This document shows positions 44,605 through 52,045 of a stretch of DNA of 64,000 bases, in pieces; the first letter of the stretch is position 1, and each line of letters begins with the position of its first letter. Location of the stretch: NCBI RefSeq assembly GCF_015775515.1, contig NZ_CP065383.1:1240001-1304000 (forward strand), written 5' to 3'. Both the position numbers and the translations under genes were made by a program. The notes beneath the pieces are model-generated. The model saw only the letters and a program-made list of their open reading frames with translations, was not told the DNA's origin and ran no database searches. This DNA comes from Atribacter laminatus. Lineage in GTDB: Bacteria > Atribacterota > Atribacteria > Atribacterales > Atribacteraceae.

Positions 44605-45461
44605 TTAGAATGTTTTTCAATAAACCAATCGATTAACCACCGGGAGATGCTCATTTTACTTGGTATCGGTGGAAGGTTTTCAATTGTAAACCAATCGGCG
44701 TCTTCGATTTCTCGATGATCAATGGTGATTTGACCACTTAGATACTCGGCTGTAAAAGCTATCATAAGAGACTGAGGGAATGGCCAATGCTGACTTCCAA
44801 AATAATGGATATTATGAACTTCGATCCCGACTTCTTCGCGTATCTCTCTTGATACTGCTTGCTCTAAAGTTTCTCCAGGTTCGACAAACCCAGCAATAAC
44901 GCTATACATGCCTGTTTTAAAACGGGGAGATCGAGCTAATAAAATCTCATCACCCTTTTCAATTAAAATAATAACGGCAGGAGCCAGTTGGGGGTAATTA
45001 ATTAAGCCGCATTGAGGACATTCTTTGGCCCGTTCATCAGTTTTAAGTATGGTAGCATGACCACAACGCCCACAAAACTGTGTAGTTGAATCCCAATAAA
45101 GTAAGTGAATTGCACGCCCAGCAAGGGCTAATAAGTCATCACTGATCAAACCAAAAAGTTGACGCAGTCCTAAAGATTGATACCCGGATGGAATAGATGT
45201 TTTAGGATTCAGCTCTGCTCCAAAGCAATGGATCGAATCATACTGACCCAAGTACAACTGATTTGTCAAAGGGAGTTTTTCTTGTTCTACAATATTGAGA
45301 AGTGGTATATGATAAGAACCTTGTTTTTCTTGAATTAAAAGCTGGTTCTTGTAAAAAATAAACCACATGCTGAAACTACCAGTATCTTGGGGAGGAGAAT
45401 AAAAGGGGGTAAAATTATCTAATAAAGAACTTTTCTGCTTTAGCTTCGCATCTGTAGTCAT
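44595..45461 (-). CDS. nudC: NADH pyrophosphatase NudC
   Basis: Nudix hydrolase splitting NAD(H) to NMN(H) and AMP and able to remove NAD caps from RNA. It is 288 residues. It contains a zinc ribbon (CGRCGHATI...CPQCGLINYP), the Nudix box GFVEPGETLEQAVSREIREEVGI with the metal-binding Glu residues, and the NudC-specific SQHWPFPQS (usually SQPWPFPxS) that binds the nicotinamide side. The N-terminal domain is poorly conserved, as usual. The ribosome site is weak. Confidence 0.93.
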   Translation of the reverse strand: MTTDAKLKQKSSLLDNFTPFYSPPQDTGSFSMWFIFYKNQLLIQEKQGSYHIPLLNIVEQEKLPLTNQLYLGQYDSIHCFGAELNPKTSIPSGYQSLGLRQLFGLISDDLLALAGRAIHLLYWDSTTQFCGRCGHATILKTDERAKECPQCGLINYPQLAPAVIILIEKGDEILLARSPRFKTGMYSVIAGFVEPGETLEQAVSREIREEVGIEVHNIHYFGSQHWPFPQSLMIAFTAEYLSGQITIDHREIEDADWFTIENLPPIPSKMSISRWLIDWFIEKHSKVK

Positions 45462-45554
45462 TTTTATCTCGCTTATTTTTTTTATAAAATAGTGAAATCA
45501 AATTTATAAAGGTTATAATATTTTACCGTATTATTATACTACCAGGAGGATTTA

Positions 45555-46850
45555 TTGCTCATGAAAGTATCAAGAAATAGCCATAATCAAAAAAAAGGCA
45601 AACACTATTTTTTAATTAATTTTTCCATAGTTTTTCTTTTACTATTTTTATCTGGCTGCTTTATCCTGGTTGATATTACTGATAGTCCTTATGGTTATGC
45701 TGGTCGATGGCAAGGCTTGCCGCTTTTCGAGCCAGGTGAGGATTATGGGAAAGACAAACCAAGTCAAATATTCTTTGTTCATATAAATCAAATAGGAGAG
45801 AAGATATTTGGAGTCCTTTCTCGAGTTGATTCGTATGGTTTTTCGGAAGGTCCAATTTCAGGTGAACAAAAGGATAAAAATATCACCTTTACCGCGAAAT
45901 TCCATAGTGAAAAACTGACTTTTGAAGGTTTATGGGTTGATGATCAAAGAGCTTGGGTGGGGAAATGGTCAAACGACCTCGGACAAAAGGGGCAAGTACT
46001 ATTTGAAGTTCATAAATCCAACGCTGACCAATCAAAAGGATTTTGGACCATGAAAAATCATTTAACTATGAAGGGAGGAGTTGGGAAACCAGTTGTTTTT
46101 ATCCATGGGATGAACAGCGATGGAAGCCGGTGGAATAAATTATTAAATGAATTGGAAAAAAGAGGTTTTTATGATAATCATCAAGTTTGGGTATTCCAAT
46201 ATAATTGGACAGAATTAATTGCAGTGAACGGCCTTGATCTTTATAAAAAAATGAATGAAAATGGAATTGAAAATCCGATTATTATTGCCCATTCCATGGG
46301 GGGGTTAGTAGCTCGGTCTTATATTGCTCAAGGTGGTACGGTTGATAAACTGATCACATTTGGCACGCCGCATCTCGGAACCCCCTTAGCAGACCTTGGT
46401 GCCAAATTGCTCGGATCAGATAATTTTAGCACTTGGATTCAAGAGTCTCTCATGCCAGGGGTTGCCGACATGAAAGAGACTTCGTCTTTTATTACCGATC
46501 TTTCTTCCAATCAAAATGATATCGAAAACCGAAAAAAATATATTGTATTTGCTAGTATTATAGATAGCCAACCAATTCATACCACAATTTGTCAAAATGA
46601 TAATTGTCAGTCAAAAGTGGTTTGGAAGTGGCAACGAAATGACTATTTCGACAATCTGACACTTATTTGTTATAGAATGATCCCTGGTGAGAATGACGGA
46701 TATGTTCCTAAGGATTCAGCGCTTTTTAAAGGAAATACAGTTTTATCAAAAAATCAATATTTCTTGAACGGTTTCCTTGATCATTCACAACTCGTAGATC
46801 CCGAAAAATCAACCGAGATTGTTTCGTTTCTTATGAACTTAGGGCAATAA
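45555..46850 (+). CDS. Lipoprotein with alpha/beta-hydrolase (lipase-like) domain
   Basis: A 431-residue predicted lipoprotein with lipobox LFLSGC at about residue 35. Residues about 50-150 form a beta-rich domain (GRWQGLP...GEQKDKNITFTAKF...GKWSNDLGQKGQ). From about 175 an alpha/beta-hydrolase follows: VVFIHGMNSDGSRW (oxyanion hole), IIIAHSMGGLVARSYIAQ (nucleophile Ser in GxSxG-like HSMGG) and TFGTPHLGTPLA. The late DHSQLV probably gives the catalytic His. The HSMGGLVAR and TFGTPHLGTP pair is typical of triacylglycerol lipase/PGAP1-like esterases. Either the TTG at 45555 or the ATG at 45561 could be the start, as AGGAGG lies 5 or 11 bp away. Confidence 0.82.
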   Translation: MLMKVSRNSHNQKKGKHYFLINFSIVFLLLFLSGCFILVDITDSPYGYAGRWQGLPLFEPGEDYGKDKPSQIFFVHINQIGEKIFGVLSRVDSYGFSEGPISGEQKDKNITFTAKFHSEKLTFEGLWVDDQRAWVGKWSNDLGQKGQVLFEVHKSNADQSKGFWTMKNHLTMKGGVGKPVVFIHGMNSDGSRWNKLLNELEKRGFYDNHQVWVFQYNWTELIAVNGLDLYKKMNENGIENPIIIAHSMGGLVARSYIAQGGTVDKLITFGTPHLGTPLADLGAKLLGSDNFSTWIQESLMPGVADMKETSSFITDLSSNQNDIENRKKYIVFASIIDSQPIHTTICQNDNCQSKVVWKWQRNDYFDNLTLICYRMIPGENDGYVPKDSALFKGNTVLSKNQYFLNGFLDHSQLVDPEKSTEIVSFLMNLGQ

Positions 46851-46899
46851 TTCATTTTCTGTTTAAAAGTTTAATTCAATTAATTGGAGGTTATTTTTT

Positions 46900-47652
46900 A
46901 TGCCTGGTGTAAGTGGTCATGTTGCTTTAATTACCGGGGGAAGTCGCGGTATTGGAAGGGGAATTTCTCTTCGTCTTGCTCATGGAGGAGCAAAAATTGC
47001 TATTAATTACTATCAAAATGAAAATACTGCTCAGGAAACGCTTGACCAAATACGTTCCTTAGGTGGTGAAGGAATAGCTTTTCGTGCTGATGTATCAAAA
47101 AAGGACCAAGTAAAGAGGATGTTTGAATATATTCAGGAGAATTTCGGTTTGGTTGATATCTTGGTCAATAATGCCGGAGAGGGTCAATTACGGAGTAAGT
47201 CAACAACGATTGTAGATGAGGAAATGTGGGATCGACTTTATCAGGTCAATATCAAAGGTGTTTTCTTATGCTGTGCTCATGCCCTACCAATGATGATAGA
47301 AAAACAGTGGGGAAGAATTATCAATATTTCTTCAACAGCGGCTATTACAGGTGGGTCTTCAGGATCACATTATGCCGCAACCAAGGGGGCAATCATTCCT
47401 TACAGTAAGGCTTTGGCTCGAGATTATGCTTCACAGGGAATTACTGTTAATGTTGTTGCACCTGGAAAGATTGAAACCGATCTTTTCCACTCCACCATAA
47501 CACCCGAGGCTATTCCTCAACTTATTAAAAAAATACCAGTTGGTAGGTTAGGACAACCTGCAGATATTGCAGAAAGTGTATTCTTTTTTGCGTCTGAAGA
47601 GGCCGGGTTTGTAACAGGACAAGTTATGGTTGTTGCTGGTGGATATGCTTAA
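46900..47652 (+). CDS. Short-chain dehydrogenase/reductase (FabG-like)
   Basis: A 250-residue NAD(P)-dependent oxidoreductase. Cofactor site ALITGGSRGIGRGIS (TGxxxGxG), ILVNNAGEG, and a catalytic Ser/Tyr/Lys set in INISSTAAITGGSSGSHYAATKGA. VAPGKIETDL and the C-terminal FVTGQVMVVAGGYA are family standard. It could be 3-oxoacyl-ACP reductase, but no fab genes are near. The ribose-type transporter follows 190 bp downstream, so it may equally be a sugar or polyol dehydrogenase. GGAGG precedes the ATG. Confidence 0.88.
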   Translation: MPGVSGHVALITGGSRGIGRGISLRLAHGGAKIAINYYQNENTAQETLDQIRSLGGEGIAFRADVSKKDQVKRMFEYIQENFGLVDILVNNAGEGQLRSKSTTIVDEEMWDRLYQVNIKGVFLCCAHALPMMIEKQWGRIINISSTAAITGGSSGSHYAATKGAIIPYSKALARDYASQGITVNVVAPGKIETDLFHSTITPEAIPQLIKKIPVGRLGQPADIAESVFFFASEEAGFVTGQVMVVAGGYA

Positions 47653-47733
47653 GAGCGGATAACGGGAAATAATTATTGAAAATTTTTGCAATTCATGACT
47701 GATAAAGGCTAAATTTTATGATTACCCAGTGAA

Positions 47734-47782
47734 TTGACTTTCATTGTTTGATATGGTATAAAAAAAATGAAATCGATTTCAT
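47734..47782 (+). promoter_or_regulatory. Promoter and LacI-type operator of the ribose-type ABC operon
   Basis: TTGACT (47734-47739), a 17-bp spacer and TATAAA (47757-47762) form a strong sigma70 promoter. Five bases later the perfect 16-bp palindrome ATGAAATCGATTTCAT (47767-47782) with a central CG covers the predicted transcription start. That geometry and the central CG are typical of LacI-family repression. It controls the ATPase gene starting at 47844. Confidence 0.75.
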
Positions 47783-47843
47783 AATAAAAAATTCTATTCC
47801 GAGATAATAAATCCATACTAAAATAATTAATGGTAAAACCAAA

Positions 47844-49334
47844 ATGCCTGAATTATTAGTAATGGAAGGAATTAACAAAGCATTTTTTGGTGTTAAAGTC
47901 TTAAAAGACATTCAATTTCGTCTTCACGAGGGCGAAGTGCATGTTATTTTGGGTGAAAATGGAGCGGGAAAATCTACACTTATAAAAATTTTAAGTGGTG
48001 CCTATACCCTTGATTCGGGGAAGGTATTTTTAGAGGGGAAAGAAGTTGACATGGCTTCTTACAGCCCTGAGGTTGCATCTCGCCTGGGAATTGCAACTAT
48101 ATATCAAAATTTTCATCTAGTTCCTCACTTATCCATAGCAGAAAATATCTCTTTATCTAATTTTCCAGTGAAAAAAGGAGGGATCGATTGGAAATCAGTT
48201 CAAAAAAGAGCAAGAGATGTTTTAGAAAATATTCATTTTTCTGTAGACCCCAATACTTTGGTAAAAAAATTAAGCGTATCCCAGCAACAAATGTTGGAAA
48301 TAGCTATTGCCTTGTCAAAAAATGCCAAAATCATCATTATGGATGAACCAACCGCAGCAATTAGCAAAAAAGAAGTTGAAACCCTTTTCCAACTTATTGC
48401 TGATATTAAAAAGAAAAAGGTCGGCATTATCTATATTTCTCATAAATTGGAAGAAATTAAAGTAATAGGTGATACGATTACTGTTTTACGAGATGGAAAA
48501 AACGTTGGAACAATGGGAGCCAAAGAAGCAGAATTAAATGAGATCGTTAGCTTAATGATTGGGAAGGAAATGAAAACCCTTGAAAAGAAAAAACAACATC
48601 TTTCGTCTGAAGTGATGATCGAATTAAAATCTCTCCGTCGTAAGGGGATCTTTGAAGATATAAGCTTTCAAATAGGGAAGGGTGAAATTGTTGGATTAAC
48701 CGGTCTTATTGGGGCTGGAAAGACAGAATTGGCTCGGGCAATATTTGGTGTTGATAGATTAGACGCAGGCAAATGTTTTTTCCAGGAGAAAGAAATCAAC
48801 ATAAAGAATCCAAAGGAAGCCGTCCAACACGGTATAGGATATTTACCTGAGGATAGAGACGTGTCTGGTTTATGTTTGAATATGCCAGTTAAAGATAACG
48901 TGACTTTAGTTTATTTAGCCAAATTGAAAGAAAGACTATTTGGTATTCCTGCTGAAAAAGCTTTAGCTCAAAAATATATCAATCAATTAAAAATTAAAAC
49001 GACCGGTGTTTATCAACAGGTTAAATATTTAAGTGGTGGCAACAAACAAAAAGTAATTTTTGCCAAGTGGTTAGCTGCCCATTGCCAATTTTTGATATTA
49101 GATGAACCTACTATCGGGATAGATGTGGGAGCACGGGAAGAGATATATAATCTTATATTTGATTTTGTGGAATCTGGAGAAAAGGCGGTACTTTTTCTTT
49201 CCAGTGATATTTCAGAAATCCTATCGGTTAGTGATCGAATTTTAGTTATGTCTCAAGGACGGCTTATAGCTGAACTCGACCCAAGCACGACTACCAAGCA
49301 GGAAATAATGGCTCGATGTTTAAATCTTAATTAA
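47844..49334 (+). CDS. Sugar ABC transporter ATPase, double-domain RbsA/XylG type
   Basis: A 496-residue fused nucleotide-binding protein of a carbohydrate uptake (CUT2) importer. First half: LGENGAGKSTLIKIL (Walker A), LSVSQQQMLEIAIAL (signature), IIIMDEPTAAI (Walker B). Second half: LTGLIGAGKTELARA (variant Walker A typical of the second CUT2 domain), YLSGGNKQKVIFAKW, LILDEPTIGIDVGA. The ribosome site before the ATG is poor. First gene of a three-gene operon with permease and binding protein; only the periplasmic protein decides the sugar. Confidence 0.93.
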   Translation: MPELLVMEGINKAFFGVKVLKDIQFRLHEGEVHVILGENGAGKSTLIKILSGAYTLDSGKVFLEGKEVDMASYSPEVASRLGIATIYQNFHLVPHLSIAENISLSNFPVKKGGIDWKSVQKRARDVLENIHFSVDPNTLVKKLSVSQQQMLEIAIALSKNAKIIIMDEPTAAISKKEVETLFQLIADIKKKKVGIIYISHKLEEIKVIGDTITVLRDGKNVGTMGAKEAELNEIVSLMIGKEMKTLEKKKQHLSSEVMIELKSLRRKGIFEDISFQIGKGEIVGLTGLIGAGKTELARAIFGVDRLDAGKCFFQEKEINIKNPKEAVQHGIGYLPEDRDVSGLCLNMPVKDNVTLVYLAKLKERLFGIPAEKALAQKYINQLKIKTTGVYQQVKYLSGGNKQKVIFAKWLAAHCQFLILDEPTIGIDVGAREEIYNLIFDFVESGEKAVLFLSSDISEILSVSDRILVMSQGRLIAELDPSTTTKQEIMARCLNLN

Positions 49335-49347
49335 AAGGATTGGAAAT

Positions 49348-50334
49348 ATGAACCAAAATCTTCCGGATGAGCATCGAAAAAATTGGGATGTTTTAAGTGT
49401 TTTCCAGTATTTGTATCAGCAGCAATCCATATCTATGTTGTTTATTTTAATTATAATGTGGGTCATTCTTTCTTTACTTTCTCCCTATTTTTTTACGGTT
49501 AATAATCTTTTTGAAATTACCCTCCAATCAGCAGTAATTGCTTTAATAGCAGCAGGTGAGTCTTTTGTTATCTTTTCCGGGGGAATCGATTTATCGGTGG
49601 GTTCGGTTTTTGCCTTTTCGGCGATTGTTGGCGGGTTGGCTTTGCAATTTAGTGGAAGCGTAATCGTATCTTTAATGGCATCAATCGGAGCTGGACTTTT
49701 TGCCGGGTTTTGTAATGGTCTAGCTATCATTAAATTAAAAATTCCGCCATTTGTTGCAACTCTTGGAATGATGGGGATTGCTCGAGGACTGGCTTTAATT
49801 TTGTGTAATGGAGTTCCAATTTATGGCTTACCGAGGGAATATTTATGGATTGGCCAAGGGAGAATAGCAGGGATTGTGCCAGTACCTACAATCATTGTTA
49901 TCATTTTGTTTACGATTATGTATTTTATTTTAAGAAACACTCGTTTTGGAAGGTTTACTTACTCCATTGGAAGTAACCCCGAAGCAACCCGTTTATCAGG
50001 CATTAAGGTTTCCTCGGTCACCTTGGGAATTTTTATGATTTGTGGCATGTTCGCAGCGATTGCAGCAGTCATTGAATCGGCTCGATTAGGGACCATGCAA
50101 CCTGCCTCGGGGAATGGATACGAGCTTTTAGCGATCGGTTCGGTTTTTATTGGAGGAGCTAGTATTTATGGGGGTGAAGGCAATATTTTTGCGTCTTTAA
50201 TAGGAGCTTTATTGGTAACCACTATCCGAAATGGTTTGAATATTTTAGGTGTATCAGCTTTTTATCAATATGTGGTAAATGGTTTAATTATTATTTTCGC
50301 AGTTGCAGCTGATCAAATTCGTCGAAAACATTAA
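49348..50334 (+). CDS. Sugar ABC transporter permease, RbsC type
   Basis: A 328-residue integral membrane protein with 8-10 hydrophobic segments of the BPD_transp_2 family. FSGGIDLSVGSVFAFSAIVGG and LGMMGIARGLALIL are its conserved central segments. YSIGSNPEATRLSGIKV is the cytoplasmic loop that contacts the ATPase. It begins 13 bp after the ATPase stop; AAAAGGATTGG is the likely ribosome site. Forms the pore of the ribose-type importer, probably as a homodimer. Confidence 0.93.
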   Translation: MNQNLPDEHRKNWDVLSVFQYLYQQQSISMLFILIIMWVILSLLSPYFFTVNNLFEITLQSAVIALIAAGESFVIFSGGIDLSVGSVFAFSAIVGGLALQFSGSVIVSLMASIGAGLFAGFCNGLAIIKLKIPPFVATLGMMGIARGLALILCNGVPIYGLPREYLWIGQGRIAGIVPVPTIIVIILFTIMYFILRNTRFGRFTYSIGSNPEATRLSGIKVSSVTLGIFMICGMFAAIAAVIESARLGTMQPASGNGYELLAIGSVFIGGASIYGGEGNIFASLIGALLVTTIRNGLNILGVSAFYQYVVNGLIIIFAVAADQIRRKH

Positions 50335-50340
50335 TTGAAA

Positions 50341-50366
50341 AAAAATGACTTTTAAGTCATTTTTTT
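50341..50366 (+). terminator. Internal terminator between permease and binding-protein genes
   Basis: AAAAATGACTT / AAGTCATTTTTTT with a 2-4-nt loop and a T7 run ending at 50366. It lies 7 bp after the permease stop and 18 bp before the binding-protein ATG. If used, it would cut off transcription from the upstream promoter, so it may be partial or the binding protein may have its own promoter. Confidence 0.75.
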
Positions 50367-50384
50367 ATAAAAAAAGGAGGTCGG

Positions 50385-51374
50385 ATGAAAATGAAAAAAT
50401 GGTATTCTGTTATATCGTTAATGTTAGCTGCTTTACTCATTCTTGGTTGCTTAACCGTTGCTTTTGCTCAAGATGAAGGAAAATCGAAAACAATCGTATT
50501 TATCCCCAAATCAACCGATGTAACCTACTGGCTATTTCTCCGTAAAGGCGCAACTGATAAAGCGAGTGAATTAGGATATACAGTAGATTACCAAGGTGTT
50601 GCTACCGAAGCCGATGTAGCTGGGCAGGTGAATTTAGTGAATAATATTGTTGCAACCAAACCAGCCGGAATTCTTATGGCAGCGACTGATGCAAAAGCAT
50701 TACAACCAGCAGTAGAAAATGGTATAAAAGCCGGTATTCCGATCATCATGGTCGATTCTGGCATTGAAGATAAGACAATTCCACTTGCTAATATTACCAC
50801 TGATAATTTTGACGGAGCTTACCAGGCTGGGCTTTTACTGGCTGAAATGATTGGTGGGAAGGGCAAAGTAGCGAATATTGGGATTACAGCCGGTTCACAA
50901 ACTGGAAGGGAACGAAGTGACGGTTTTATTGAAGCCATGAAAAAGTTCCCTGATATTCAAGTTCTTCCGGTTCAATGGACAGATGCCATAGCTGCAACTG
51001 CCATGAATATAGCCACTGACCTACTCAATGCCAACCCTGATTTAGTAGGATTTTACTCAGCCGCAGCTCCAATGGGAGTAGGAATTGCTCAAGCTCTTAA
51101 AGCCAAGGGTTTGGATCAAAAAGTGAAGCTGATTACTTTCGATCCTAGCCCGGAAACCTTGCCGTTATTTGAAGAAGGAACCATCAATGCAATTATCGCT
51201 CAAGATCCTTACCAAATGGGATATCGTGGCGTCGAAATGCTGGATAAAGTTATCAAAGGCGGTAAAATTGAAGAGGGTGAAAGGGATATTCAAATTCCAG
51301 TTGCGATCATAACACCTGAAAATTACGACACACCCGAGAGCCAGAAACTTTTACAAACACCAGATAAATTTTAA
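50385..51374 (+). CDS. Periplasmic sugar-binding protein, RbsB type
   Basis: A 329-residue substrate-binding protein of the periplasmic-binding-protein-4 fold. Signal peptide about 1-28 (LMLAALLILGCLTVAFAQ). The Cys within it resembles a lipobox (LILGC), so lipid anchoring is possible, but cleavage at AFAQ also fits. The mature domain has IVFIPKSTDVTYWLFLRKGA, GILMAATDAKALQPAV, GIPIIMVDSGI, AGSQTGRERSDGF and LITFDPSPETL, with sugar-contacting Asp, Arg and Asn positions as in RbsB. AAAGGAGG lies before the ATG. It is last in the operon behind an internal terminator and followed by a strong bidirectional terminator. The exact sugar is unknown. Confidence 0.9.
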   Translation: MKMKKWYSVISLMLAALLILGCLTVAFAQDEGKSKTIVFIPKSTDVTYWLFLRKGATDKASELGYTVDYQGVATEADVAGQVNLVNNIVATKPAGILMAATDAKALQPAVENGIKAGIPIIMVDSGIEDKTIPLANITTDNFDGAYQAGLLLAEMIGGKGKVANIGITAGSQTGRERSDGFIEAMKKFPDIQVLPVQWTDAIAATAMNIATDLLNANPDLVGFYSAAAPMGVGIAQALKAKGLDQKVKLITFDPSPETLPLFEEGTINAIIAQDPYQMGYRGVEMLDKVIKGGKIEEGERDIQIPVAIITPENYDTPESQKLLQTPDKF

Positions 51375-51391
51375 TTCATTTTTATTCTGGT

Positions 51392-51433
51392 AAAAAAACA
51401 AAAGAGTGCCGAAAAGCACTCTTTTGTTTTTTT
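51392..51433. terminator. Strong bidirectional terminator
   Basis: AAAAAAACAAAAGAGTGC (51392-51409), loop CGAAAA, GCACTCTTTTGTTTTTTT (51416-51433): an 18-bp perfect stem with A and T runs built in. It ends the ribose-type operon on the plus strand and the SNase-like gene on the minus strand. Confidence 0.95.
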
Positions 51434-51441
51434 AAGATTAT

Positions 51442-51999
51442 TCATCTCTCGCAGGATGGACAATCACTTTTTCCGCTGCTTGTTGAGGCTGTTATGTCTT
51501 CTTTGATAAGCCATAAACCCTTTTTTTCTGAACATGCTTTATCTTGTTCACCGAGTAGATAATTAATCATGTTTCTTCCGGCAGTATCTTCATCTACTTC
51601 CGCTAACCCTTCTGCTATAAGTTCTGCATTAATTATGGCAATTTCATCATCCTCGCTCTCACAGTGACAGAGGTAGGATAGATAGCCAACCCATACTTTT
51701 TCTTCACTATTATGACCCAAAGCAAAGTCGAAACTCACACCTGGCATGTGAATAAACTTTCGAAGTTTTTCTTTTAAAAGGTCGGCTATTCCAGCATAAG
51801 CTATAGGTGGCTTCACTCCAGCCAATTTAATTCGAACCTTAATTTTTTCCCTGCCACAGCAATATTCAGCGGTTACTATATTTGGTTGAGAAACTCGAAT
51901 AATAGTTACTGGAATAATATTCTCCTGAGCTCTTACAAATTCTGCTAAACCACAAACAAAAAATATTGTTAAAATAATAAAGATAGCTTTTTTAGCCAT
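51442..51999 (-). CDS. Secreted SNase-like protein, probably non-catalytic
   Basis: A 185-residue exported protein with a signal peptide (IFIILTIFFVCGLAEFVRAQ). The fold resembles staphylococcal nuclease/thermonuclease: VRIKLAGVKPP at the place of VRLxGIDTPE, then NAELIAEGLAEVD and ACSEKKGLW near the end. The active-site Asp/Glu of the DTPE segment and the second Arg are not seen (KPPIAYAG and EEKVWVGYL instead), so nuclease activity is doubtful. It has many Cys residues (YCCGR, LCHCES, CPSC), suggesting disulfides. It is downstream of the thioredoxin-CcdA gene on the same strand; both start regions share a GGGGGTGTT leader. Family assignment is moderate. Confidence 0.7.
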   Translation of the reverse strand: MAKKAIFIILTIFFVCGLAEFVRAQENIIPVTIIRVSQPNIVTAEYCCGREKIKVRIKLAGVKPPIAYAGIADLLKEKLRKFIHMPGVSFDFALGHNSEEKVWVGYLSYLCHCESEDDEIAIINAELIAEGLAEVDEDTAGRNMINYLLGEQDKACSEKKGLWLIKEDITASTSSGKSDCPSCER

Positions 52000-52045
52000 C
52001 CAATGAACACCCCCTTATCTTTTCCAATGATTCCCTCATGAGTAA

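Noticed and set aside
46900-47652. SDR as a fatty-acid synthesis gene (fabG)
   Set aside because: Motifs fit many SDRs and no other fatty-acid gene is near, so only the family is claimed.
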